Origin: an uncultured Rhodopila sp.
Lineage (GTDB): Bacteria; Pseudomonadota; Alphaproteobacteria; Acetobacterales; Acetobacteraceae
Reading direction: 5' to 3'
Assembly: GCA_903851415.1 (NCBI GenBank)
Contig: CAINOE010000147.1
Location: forward strand, 44,083-108,082
Length of the DNA: 64,000 nucleotides
In this document: piece after piece, positions 1 to 7,742 of the stretch
How the letters are laid out: the number at the start of each line of letters is the position of its first letter
How positions within the stretch are numbered: the stretch's first letter is position 1
Position numbers and translations under genes: made by a program
Notes under the pieces: generated by a model
Databases searched by the model: none
The model's input: only the letters and a program-made list of their open reading frames with translations
What the model was told of the DNA's origin: nothing

Positions 1-1
1 T

Positions 2-1450
2 GCCGATCAGGCGCGAGAGCTCGCCGGGTTCGCGGTGGACGACCCCGGCCCGGCGTTGCGGCGCTGGTTCGGCGCGGCGGCGGCGGCCGGGTTGCTGCTC
101 GATCCGGACGCAATGCGCGGGGAGCTCGACCGCGATATCGCCGCGATCGATGCGCTGCTGTCGGAGCAGGTCGATGCCATCCTGCACGCGCCCGCCATGC
201 GGAAGCTTGAAGGCTCCTGGCGTGGGCTGGCCTGGCTCGCCGGCGGGATCGAGCCCGGCGCGCGCGTGAAAATCCGCCTGCTGACCGTGTCCTGGGCGGA
301 AATCTGCCGCGACCTGGAACGCGCCGCCGAATTCGACCAAAGCAACCTGTTCCGCCTGATCTACGAAAACGAATTCGGCATGCCGGGCGGCGAGCCGTTC
401 GGCCTGCTGATGGTTGACCACGAAGTGCGCCACCGGCCCAGCGTCCGGGCGCCGACGGACGATGTGGCGGCCATCGCCGGGCTTGCCTCGGTCGCGGCCG
501 CCGCTTTCGCCACGGTGGTTCTGGCCGCTTCGCCGGCGCTGCTCGATGTCGATGAGTTCGCCGATTTGGCGATGACATCCGATCCGGCGTCGCCGTTGCG
601 TCAGCCGCTGCACGACCGCTGGCGCGCCCTGCGCGCGCGTGACGATATGCGCTTCGTCTGCGTCGTGATGCCCCGCGTGCTGGCGCGCCCGCCCTGGCCG
701 GATCACCCGGCGCGCGCGGACTGGTTCCGCTATGCGGAGTATGCACCCCGGGCGGCTGACCGGATTTGGATGTCGGCCGGCTATCCGTTCGCCGGCGTGG
801 TGGCGCGGGCCTTCGCCAATTACGCCTGGCCCGCTGATATCCGCGGCATCGACACGGATCGCGACGGCGGCGGCGTCGTCACGCAGTTGCCGGCCGAAGG
901 CTTCGCAACCGATCCGCCCGGGGTCTGGATGCGCCCGCCGCTCGATCTCGTTCTGGTGGACAGCCAGGAGCGGCAGCTTGTGGAGGCGGGCCTGATCCCG
1001 CTCACCGCGCTGCCGTACAGCATGGACGCGGCCTTCACCTCCGTCGGCAGCCTGAAGCAGCCAGGCAGCTATACCGGCGCCACCGCGGAGGCCGCCAACG
1101 CCAACGCCCGGATATCGTCGCAAGTCAACGCGATGCTCTGCGCGTCGCGCTTCGCCCATTACATCAAGGTGATGGTTCGCGACATGGTGGGAACCCTGGA
1201 AACCGCCGCGAAGATCGAGCAGCGGCTCCAGGCGTGGCTGAATGGCTATGTCAACGCCACGATCAACGCAGGGCCGGAAACCCGCGCGAGGCAGCCGCTG
1301 ACAGCCGGCCGCGTCACGGTCGCCGAGCGTCTCGGCCGGCCCGGGGTCTATGGCTGCACGGTTCAGTTGCAGCCGCATTTCCAATTGGATGACGTGGCGG
1401 CGACATTCCGGCTCGTAACCGAAGTCGCGGCGCCGGGACAGCGTCAGTGA
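2..1450 (+). CDS. tssC: T6SS sheath protein TssC (ImpC/ImpD, VipB type), 5' partial
   Basis: TssC subunits pair with TssB to build the contractile sheath in the cytoplasm. The frame is open from base 2 to the stop at 1450, so the true start lies left of the window; a GTG at 35 is in frame but probably not the start. The visible part has the TssC N-terminal pattern (I-A-x-I-D-A-L-L-S-E-Q followed by L-E-G-S-W-R-G-L near residues 35-70 of the visible part) and the conserved C-terminal half with the segments LPYSMDAAFTSVGSLKQP and SRFAHYIKVMVRD. The imp-type order tssC-tagJ-tssE-tssF-tssG follows, so this may be the second TssC paralogue (ImpD) seen in such clusters. Family assignment is firm; which paralogue is uncertain. 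Confidence 0.9.
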   Translation, partial: ADQARELAGFAVDDPGPALRRWFGAAAAAGLLLDPDAMRGELDRDIAAIDALLSEQVDAILHAPAMRKLEGSWRGLAWLAGGIEPGARVKIRLLTVSWAEICRDLERAAEFDQSNLFRLIYENEFGMPGGEPFGLLMVDHEVRHRPSVRAPTDDVAAIAGLASVAAAAFATVVLAASPALLDVDEFADLAMTSDPASPLRQPLHDRWRALRARDDMRFVCVVMPRVLARPPWPDHPARADWFRYAEYAPRAADRIWMSAGYPFAGVVARAFANYAWPADIRGIDTDRDGGGVVTQLPAEGFATDPPGVWMRPPLDLVLVDSQERQLVEAGLIPLTALPYSMDAAFTSVGSLKQPGSYTGATAEAANANARISSQVNAMLCASRFAHYIKVMVRDMVGTLETAAKIEQRLQAWLNGYVNATINAGPETRARQPLTAGRVTVAERLGRPGVYGCTVQLQPHFQLDDVAATFRLVTEVAAPGQRQ

Positions 1451-1481
1451 TCCGCCGTTCAGCTCTTGAGGATATCGATCC

Positions 1482-2318
1482 ATGAGTAACAGCCATCAGG
1501 CACAACAGCCGCAGACCGCCGGTGTCCTGTTCCAGGAGGGCAGGCTGGCCGATGCGGTGGCGGCGGCCAACGCCGCGGTGCGGCAAGCGCCGGCCGAGTT
1601 GGCTCCGCGTGTGCTGCTGGCCGAACTGCTGCTGTTCGCCGGCAACCTGGAACGCGCCGACGTCGTGCTGGACGCGACAGCGATGATCGATCCGCAGGCC
1701 GCCGTCATCGTTGCCGAGTTCCGCCAGTTGGTGCGCGCCGACATGGCGCGGCGGCAGCAGCAGCGTGACGGACGCCTGCCCGAATTTCTCGGCGAGCCGA
1801 CGGAGGCGCTGGCGGCGGCGCTTGAGGCCAGCGTCGCGTTGCGGGCCGGCGATGCGGCAGGGGCAGCCGCGCTGGCGGCCAGGGCGGAATCGCTGCGCCC
1901 GCGGGTGACCGGCACAGTGAACGGCACGGCGTTCGACGACTTCCGTGATGCCGATGACCTGCATGCCGGTTTTTTCGAGGTGCTGACGACCACCGGAAAG
2001 TATTTCTGGATCCCCACCGAGCGGGTCGAATCGATCGTTTTCGACAAGCCGAAGCGGGCGCGCGATCTGTACTGGCGGCGCGCGAGCATGTCCGTGCGCC
2101 AGGGCCCGGACGGGGTCGTCTATCTTCCGGCGATCTATGCCAGCGACGACCCGGACCTTGGCGACGAAATCCGGTTGGGCAGGGCAACGGATTGGATCGA
2201 TCGGCCGGACGCGCCGGTGAGCGGCGTCGGCCAGCGCATGTTTCTTGCCGGGGATAGACTGATATCCGTTACGGATATCACGGAAATCTCATTCGGCGCT
2301 GCCGCGGACGGGCCATGA
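1482..2318 (+). CDS. tagJ: T6SS accessory protein TagJ/ImpE
   Basis: 278 aa, cytoplasmic. TagJ/ImpE proteins are sheath accessory proteins that in some systems contact the TssB N-terminus and influence ClpV-driven sheath recycling. The N-terminal ~130 residues are Ala/Leu-rich helices resembling TPR hairpins (LFQEGRLADAVAAANAAV, then LAELLLFAGNLERADVVLD). The C-terminal half has the ImpE signature: DDFRDADDLHAGFFEVLTT, YFWIPTERVESI and RDLYWRRASMSV. The gene lies 31 bp after tssC and its stop overlaps the tssE start (ATGA), so it is probably translationally coupled. The assignment is secure at family level; the exact role here is inferred from studied homologues. Confidence 0.9.
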   Translation: MSNSHQAQQPQTAGVLFQEGRLADAVAAANAAVRQAPAELAPRVLLAELLLFAGNLERADVVLDATAMIDPQAAVIVAEFRQLVRADMARRQQQRDGRLPEFLGEPTEALAAALEASVALRAGDAAGAAALAARAESLRPRVTGTVNGTAFDDFRDADDLHAGFFEVLTTTGKYFWIPTERVESIVFDKPKRARDLYWRRASMSVRQGPDGVVYLPAIYASDDPDLGDEIRLGRATDWIDRPDAPVSGVGQRMFLAGDRLISVTDITEISFGAAADGP

Positions 2319-2866
2319 GCGGTTCCCGCGGCTGGCCCGCGACGGCACGCCCGAATCCCGCACGCGATGCCGTGGCGCAGCGCCTGCCGTTGCGCGCCCA
2401 GCTTCCGCTGCTCGATCGGCTGATCGACGAGGCTCCGGAAAAGGCGCATGACCTGCCGATAACGGCGAGCGAGGCGATGTCAATCCTGCGCCGATCGGTG
2501 CACAGGGACATCGAGACGCTGCTCAATTCGCGGCGCCTTTGGCTGTCCTGGGAGGCCAGGTTCAAGGAGCTTGCGGTCTCTCCCCTGAATTACGGCATAC
2601 CCGACTGCGCCGGGGGCCGGTTCCACGGCCCGGGCCAGCAGGAGGTCCTGCGGCGGGAGATCGAGGATACGATCCGCCGCTTCGAACCGCGGTTCAAGTC
2701 GGTCCGCGTCACCATGACCTCCCCGGATGAGCGCAAGGATACGACCTTGCGGCTGCGGATCGATGCCATGCTGTTGGCTGATCCTGCCCCGGAACCGATC
2801 TCCTTCGACACGATGGTCGATACGACGACGGCCGACGTGCTGGTCCGAACCCGTGATGATGGCTGA
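2315..2866 (+). CDS. tssE: T6SS baseplate protein TssE (gp25-like)
   Basis: 183 aa. TssE is the gp25/GPW-type baseplate wedge protein that seeds sheath assembly. The core domain spans about residues 55-165: SILRRSVHRDIETLLNSRR, then LNYGIPDC and the EIEDTIRRFEPRFKSVRV stretch, which is the conserved gp25 helix-strand ending. The first ~45 residues are a basic, Pro/Arg-rich extension of the kind seen in other TssE proteins. It starts inside the tagJ stop (4-bp ATGA overlap) and ends 8 bp before tssF, so it sits in the middle of the rightward operon. Confidence 0.92.
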   Translation: MSGSRGWPATARPNPARDAVAQRLPLRAQLPLLDRLIDEAPEKAHDLPITASEAMSILRRSVHRDIETLLNSRRLWLSWEARFKELAVSPLNYGIPDCAGGRFHGPGQQEVLRREIEDTIRRFEPRFKSVRVTMTSPDERKDTTLRLRIDAMLLADPAPEPISFDTMVDTTTADVLVRTRDDG

Positions 2867-2874
2867 AACCGCCG

Positions 2875-4764
2875 ATGTCGGACGCTCTGCTTCCCTATTA
2901 CAACCGTGAACTGAATGCGATCCGCGCGCTGGCGGCGGAGTTCGCCTCGGCGCATCCGAAAATCGCCGCCCGGCTGCGGTTGTCGGACGATTCGGTGGAC
3001 GATCCGCACGTCGCGCGGCTGCTGGAAGGGGTCGCGTTCCTCGCGGCGCGGGTGCACCACCGTCTCGACGATGAATTTCCCGAACTGACCGATGCGCTGC
3101 TCGGCGTGCTGTATCCGCACTATCTCGCGCCGGTGCCGTCCAGCGCCATCGTCCAGTTCGCCTGCAAGCCGGACCTGAAGGGGCCGTGCCGGATTCCCGC
3201 CGGCCTGTCGCTGGACACCGAACCGGTGCGCGGCGAATCCTGCCGCTTCCGCACGGTTTATCCGGCCACGCTCTGGCCGGTGGATATCGAAACAGTCCGG
3301 CTGTCGGGTCTGCCGCTGGCGGCTCCGGCCAATCCGCGCGCCGCCGGTGCGGTTTCCGTGTTGCGCATCGGGCTGAAATGCGTGTCGGCGGAGACGACCT
3401 TCACCGCCCTCGGCGTCGATCGTCTGCGGATTTTCCTCCGCGCGGCGTCCAACATCTCCCTGCCGCTGTATGAGCTGCTAGGCCGCAACGTGGTCGGGAT
3501 CGCGCTGGCCGACGGCCCGAACGATCCCGAGCCGGTGCTGATCCCGCGCGGGGCGATCGAGCCGGTGGGATTTGCCGCGGATGAGGCGCTATTTCCGTGG
3601 CCGGCCCGCAGCTTTGCCGGATTCCGGCTGCTGTCCGAATATTTTGCCTTTCCGGAGAAATTCCTGTTCCTCGACCTGACGGGACTGGAGGCCAAGACGC
3701 TGCTGTCCGGCGGCAACCGGATGGAGATTTTCGTCTATCTCGACCGCGCCATCCCGGAACTGGAACGCGCTGTTGGCAACGACGCGCTGGTGCTCGGCTG
3801 CGCGCCGGCCGTCAACCTGTTCCCGCAGCGCTGCGAGCCGATGGCTTTGACCCACACGGCGACCGAATACCGCATCGAGCCGGATGTGCGGCGGCCCGGC
3901 GCGCTGGAAGTCTGGAGCGTCACTCGGGTCCGGGAAACCCGCCCCGACGGCACCTTCCGTCCGTGGGAGCCGTTCTACCGCCTGGCCGCGGGCGCCGGGG
4001 CGAGCGCCGGCGTGCCAAGCGGCTTCTACAACCCGGTCCGGCGACACTCCCCGGCACCGCTGACCGGAACGGATGTGTTCCTGGCCCCGTATGATCCGGA
4101 CTTTGACGCCGAGCGCCCGGCGGACGCGGTGCTTTCGGTCGATGCTCTGTGCACCAACCGGGATTTGCCCGCGGACCTGCCGTTCGGCGGCGGACGGCCG
4201 TTGGCCGATACCCAGAGCAACGGCCGGGATTCGTCGGCGGACCAGGGGTTCGGCGGGCATCCGCGCCTGAAGCTGGTCGAAGGCGTTGCCGGCATCCACC
4301 GCATCGCCTGTCTGACACCGCCAACGATCCCGCAGCGTCCGCCGTTGCGGGAACGCGGCTTCTGGCGGCTGGTTTCGCATCTCTCGCTGGGCCATCTCTC
4401 GCTCGTGGGCGGCGCCGCCGGGGCTGACGCTTTGAAGGAGATCCTGCGCCTGTACGACCTGCGCGATTCGCCGGAGACGCGCGGCGTGATCGATGGCCTT
4501 GTTGCCGTTTCGGCGCGCCCCGGGACCGCGCGGGTGCCGGGCCAGCGCGTCGGCTCGTTCTGCCGCGGCATCGATGTGACGCTGGAGTTCGATGCCCGCA
4601 CGTGGCAGGTATCCGGTCTCTATCTCCTCGCCGCGGTGCTTGACAGGTTTCTGGCATTGCACGCCACGGTCAACAGCTTCGTGCGCACAACCGCCGTGCT
4701 GCGAGGCCGCAGCGAGACGGCGGCATCCTGGCCGGCCCGGGCCGGCGCGCGTGTGCTGCTGTGA
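2875..4764 (+). CDS. tssF: T6SS baseplate protein TssF (ImpG/VasA)
   Basis: 629 aa, the normal family length. TssF forms the baseplate wedge with TssG, TssE and TssK. The N-terminus LLPYYNRELNAIRALAAEFA and the following HPKIAARL are the hallmark of TssF; FPELTDALLGVLYPHYLAPVPS and the C-terminal LYLLAAVLDRFLALHATVNSF are also diagnostic. The C-terminal third is longer than the minimum core, with a Gly/Asp-rich insert near residues 430-470. The stop overlaps the GTG start of tssG (GTGA), so coupled translation is expected. Confidence 0.95.
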   Translation: MSDALLPYYNRELNAIRALAAEFASAHPKIAARLRLSDDSVDDPHVARLLEGVAFLAARVHHRLDDEFPELTDALLGVLYPHYLAPVPSSAIVQFACKPDLKGPCRIPAGLSLDTEPVRGESCRFRTVYPATLWPVDIETVRLSGLPLAAPANPRAAGAVSVLRIGLKCVSAETTFTALGVDRLRIFLRAASNISLPLYELLGRNVVGIALADGPNDPEPVLIPRGAIEPVGFAADEALFPWPARSFAGFRLLSEYFAFPEKFLFLDLTGLEAKTLLSGGNRMEIFVYLDRAIPELERAVGNDALVLGCAPAVNLFPQRCEPMALTHTATEYRIEPDVRRPGALEVWSVTRVRETRPDGTFRPWEPFYRLAAGAGASAGVPSGFYNPVRRHSPAPLTGTDVFLAPYDPDFDAERPADAVLSVDALCTNRDLPADLPFGGGRPLADTQSNGRDSSADQGFGGHPRLKLVEGVAGIHRIACLTPPTIPQRPPLRERGFWRLVSHLSLGHLSLVGGAAGADALKEILRLYDLRDSPETRGVIDGLVAVSARPGTARVPGQRVGSFCRGIDVTLEFDARTWQVSGLYLLAAVLDRFLALHATVNSFVRTTAVLRGRSETAASWPARAGARVLL

Positions 4765-5855
4765 AGCCCATCGCGCCGCTGGAGCGTTTGGCAACCGATC
4801 CGCGCCAGTTCGGTTTCGACGCCGCGGTGCGGATTCTGGCGCATGCGGCGCATTCCGCCGATGCGGGCGACATTGTGCGCTTTCGCTCGGCTACCGGTCT
4901 GGCCTATCCGGCCGCGGACGTATTGGCGCTGGTCCTGAAAGACCAGGGAACTCCCCCGGACATGGTCGTCAGCGTTATGGGGCTGACAGGTCCATCCGGC
5001 GTGCTGCCGCGCGGCTATACTGAAATCGTCAATTCGACGCTGCGGACCCGTTCCGATTCGCTGCACGACTTCCTCGACATGCTGTCGCACCGCATGCTTG
5101 CGCTGTTTGCCAGCGCAGGGAGCAAATATCGCCCGAGCCGCATCGCCGAGATCAGCCGTCTATCGGGCCCGGGCGACGGCAGAAAGGACGATCCGCTGAC
5201 GGGCGCGCTGCTGTCGCTGACCGGATATGGCACGCCGCACCTGGCGGACCGGATGACGGCGGGGCGGGAGCCGCTCACGCACTATGCCGGCCTGCTGACG
5301 ACGCAGCCGCGTTCGGCTGAACGGCTGCGCGCGCTGGTTTCCGACTGGCTGGGCCGGCCGGTGGAGGTTCGCCAGTTCATCGGCGCCTGGCTGGCGCTGC
5401 CGCCGGACCAGCGGACCCGGCTGGGTGGCCGTGGCATCGCCGGGCAGTTCAATCGCCTCGGGTTCGGACCGGATGAGATCGGCGGCGACGGTCCAGGGGG
5501 TCGCGAGGACGCGGCCCTCGGCGTCCGCGCCTGGGACGTGCAGGCCGGCGTGGTGCTGCGGATCGGGCCGCTGGACCGCGAGAGCTTCACCGCGCTGCTG
5601 CCGGATCACCCGCGGCTGGAACGCCTCGTCGCGCTGGTGCGAGCCTATCTCGGCTTTGCCACCGGCTTTGCGATCAATCCGGTCGTCGCCGCGGCGGCGG
5701 TGCCGGCTTTGCAATTGAATGCAGATGCGGATCCCCCGCCCCGGCTTGGCTGGAATACCTGGCTGACAGCGCCCGCCGGCATAAGGGACCGGGGCGAGGC
5801 GGTGTTCGAAGCCGAAATGGTGGAGGCACGGATACGTGGCCGCCCACGGGCATAA
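4761..5855 (+). CDS. tssG: T6SS baseplate protein TssG (ImpH/VasB)
   Basis: 364 aa. TssG is the partner of TssF in the baseplate wedge. The opening P-L-E-R-L-A-T-D-P-R-Q-F-G-F-D-A-A-V-R matches the TssG N-terminal pattern, and GLTGPSGVLPRGYTE is its strongest signature. LRALVSDWLGRPVEVRQFIGAW, in the middle, is also typical. The GTG start is chosen because it makes a 4-bp overlap with tssF and the homology begins immediately. The next gene begins 10 bp after the stop, so the operon continues. Confidence 0.95.
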   Translation: MKPIAPLERLATDPRQFGFDAAVRILAHAAHSADAGDIVRFRSATGLAYPAADVLALVLKDQGTPPDMVVSVMGLTGPSGVLPRGYTEIVNSTLRTRSDSLHDFLDMLSHRMLALFASAGSKYRPSRIAEISRLSGPGDGRKDDPLTGALLSLTGYGTPHLADRMTAGREPLTHYAGLLTTQPRSAERLRALVSDWLGRPVEVRQFIGAWLALPPDQRTRLGGRGIAGQFNRLGFGPDEIGGDGPGGREDAALGVRAWDVQAGVVLRIGPLDRESFTALLPDHPRLERLVALVRAYLGFATGFAINPVVAAAAVPALQLNADADPPPRLGWNTWLTAPAGIRDRGEAVFEAEMVEARIRGRPRA

Positions 5856-5865
5856 GGACTGGCCA

Positions 5866-6858
5866 ATGGCCCGAACTGACGACGACGATCCGACCATCCG
5901 GATGGTCCGGCCAGCGGCTGGACTTAAGCCGCGCCGGCTGGCGGCATTGCTGGCGCTGGCAGCCCTGCTGGCCGCCGGGGCCGCCGGCTGGACTGCTCTG
6001 CGCTTGTCCGAATCAGGTCGATCAGCGATGGCGCCGGCGATGAAAGTTGCGGCCGAGCCTGCCATTCCGCTCGCCGATGAGGCTGCGATCCTCGCGGCGC
6101 CAGCTCCGGATCTGCAGGTCTTCCGCTTCGCCGGCGCACCGTCCGTGCTGGTGTTGTCCTTCCCGTCGCTGCGCCAGCAAGGCGAGATGCTCAACCGGCT
6201 CGCCGCGTTCGTTGAGAAGGCCGGCCTGCCGCGCGACCGGGCGCTGTCGGACGCGGAACTCGACGCCGCCATCCGTCAGGCCGGCGAGACGCCGGAAAGC
6301 TACTATTACGGGCATGACTATGGCATCGCCGACATCGTCCGCTTCTTCGCAGCGGCCGATCGGGACGGCATCATGCTGAACGGGGAGGAGGCGCGGTTGC
6401 GCGCTCTGTTGATGAACGCCGGCACGCCCGCCGCGGGCGCGCTGATATCGATCCCGCCCGAGGACACCTCGCAGGAGATCGATGCCAGCGCTCGCGCAGC
6501 CATCCTGCGCCACGAATTGTCGCATGGCGTCTTCTTCACCGACCCCATCTATGCCGCCTATGCCCGGATGTTTTGGCGCACGAAGCTGAACGACACGCAG
6601 CGAGCCGGCTTCCGCACATTCCTCGCCAGCGAAGGCTACGACACGGCGAACGAGGATCTGATGCTGAATGAGGCGCAGGCCTATCTGATCCACACGTCTT
6701 ACCCGCGATACTTCGTGCCGGACCGGGTGGGACTGACCGCGGCGCAGGCGGCGCTGCTGCGCGAGACCTTCGTGCGCGGCATGCCTGATGGATGGTTGAA
6801 GGCGGCGACCCGGATTGCCGGCCCGGTTCATTCACCGGTCAGTGGTCGTAACGACTGA
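5866..6858 (+). CDS. Membrane-anchored HExxH metallopeptidase-like protein inside the T6SS operon
   Basis: 330 aa from ATG 5866, which has an AAGGA 7 bases upstream; an in-frame GTG at 5836 would add ten residues. Layout seen: acidic cytoplasmic N-terminus D-D-D-D-P-T-I-R-M-V-R-P, one transmembrane helix at about residues 23-43, then a periplasmic domain. That domain carries HELSH near residue 217, with an NEAQAY segment about 50 residues later, as expected for zinc-binding gluzincin-type peptidases (HExxH plus Glu). A possible job is local peptidoglycan or protein processing around the T6SS membrane complex, but this is inference. The N-terminal motif resembles that of TssL (see findings). 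The 3' end overlaps the convergent glucosaminidase gene by 20 bp. I do not recognise a named family. Confidence 0.7.
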   Translation: MARTDDDDPTIRMVRPAAGLKPRRLAALLALAALLAAGAAGWTALRLSESGRSAMAPAMKVAAEPAIPLADEAAILAAPAPDLQVFRFAGAPSVLVLSFPSLRQQGEMLNRLAAFVEKAGLPRDRALSDAELDAAIRQAGETPESYYYGHDYGIADIVRFFAAADRDGIMLNGEEARLRALLMNAGTPAAGALISIPPEDTSQEIDASARAAILRHELSHGVFFTDPIYAAYARMFWRTKLNDTQRAGFRTFLASEGYDTANEDLMLNEAQAYLIHTSYPRYFVPDRVGLTAAQAALLRETFVRGMPDGWLKAATRIAGPVHSPVSGRND

Positions 6859-7675
6859 AACCATAGTTATGGATCACCCATTTCAGGGTAAAGCCATATT
6901 GCGGATCGGTTGCGTAGACGCCGGTCAGCGCATCGGCGAACGCGTCCGGATCTTGCACGCGCGCCATGGCAGCTCTGTAAACGGCGGCGGTCGCCAGCAG
7001 CTTGCCGTGCTGATCGAACGCTTCTGTCAATGAATCGAATTTGCGGAACCGTGCGCTGACCGTGACGCTGTTGCCGCCGATGACCTCCCGCGTCGGGCTC
7101 TCCACCGCCGGCTGATCGCCTGCGGCCTTGATGCCGAACGGGTTATTGCTGCCTGGCGGCATCGCCGCACCCCAGGCGCTCTCGACCACCCACTGCGCCA
7201 GCGTCACCGACGCCGGCACGTTCCAGTGCAGGCGTGACGCGGCCGCGGCGGTAATCACCTCGGGCGGGAGTTCGCCGTAATGACCGGCCGATGTTTTCGG
7301 CGTGTCGTCGACCAGCGGGCGGGCAGCGAGCGAGTAATAGGTGGCGCTCCCCGGCTCCACCAGGCCGCTGGGCGGGTTCATGTTCAACATGACCGCCTGA
7401 TAGGCCTGGATGGCAAGCGTTGTGCCGATATCGGCAACACCCGTCACCGGCACCGGCGAATGCGGCTTTGGAAGCCGGTCATTGAGCAACGACTGGATGA
7501 CGAACACGTCCCCCGGGCGGTTTGCGCCGTCACGCCCGACCGACGCTGCGATCGGCGGCGCGACGCGCCCCATCACGTCGGTGCTGAGGATGGTGGGGGA
7601 CGGAACCAGTGCCAAGCTTAACCCCCCGGTCGGACGAATGACCGCCGCACGCCTGTCAAATCCATACGTAGTCAT
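6839..7675 (-). CDS. Glucosaminidase-domain peptidoglycan hydrolase, candidate T6SS effector
   Basis: 278 aa, no signal peptide. Residues ~45-120 form a peptidoglycan-binding-like module (V-G-R-D-G-A-N-R-P-G-D-V-F-V-I-Q-S-L-L-N and DIGTTLAIQAYQ). Residues ~135-275 resemble an N-acetylglucosaminidase domain of the FlgJ/GH73 type, with the likely catalytic Glu in TLAQWVVESAWGA and the SNNPFGIKA motif. A wall hydrolase without a Sec signal, encoded antisense between two T6SS genes, is what a T6SS effector looks like. The N-terminal module matches that of the SLT protein at 18031-18837. No separate immunity gene is evident next to it; the adjacent membrane metallopeptidase is not an obvious one. 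Confidence 0.75.
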   Translation of the reverse strand: MTTYGFDRRAAVIRPTGGLSLALVPSPTILSTDVMGRVAPPIAASVGRDGANRPGDVFVIQSLLNDRLPKPHSPVPVTGVADIGTTLAIQAYQAVMLNMNPPSGLVEPGSATYYSLAARPLVDDTPKTSAGHYGELPPEVITAAAASRLHWNVPASVTLAQWVVESAWGAAMPPGSNNPFGIKAAGDQPAVESPTREVIGGNSVTVSARFRKFDSLTEAFDQHGKLLATAAVYRAAMARVQDPDAFADALTGVYATDPQYGFTLKWVIHNYGFSRYDH

Positions 7676-7681
7676 ATCACA

Positions 7682-7708
7682 ATGACAAGATATACGGAAC
7701 GCTATATT
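7682..7708 (+). promoter_or_regulatory. Possible promoter of tssM
   Basis: The 67-bp space between the divergent glucosaminidase and tssM holds an ATGACA box (7682-7687) and a TATATT box (7703-7708). The 15-base spacer is shorter than ideal, so the call is weak. A promoter somewhere here is needed because the antisense effector gene separates tssM from the tssC-tssG run. Confidence 0.25.
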
Positions 7709-7742
7709 GACCGTTCAACGGTGCGGCGGCAGGAGCCTGAGA

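Noticed and set aside
6839..6900. Extension of the TssL-like phospho-motif to the glucosaminidase (AVIRPTGG near its N-terminus)
   Set aside because: It lacks a threonine before the I-R-P and the acidic context, so similarity is probably accidental.
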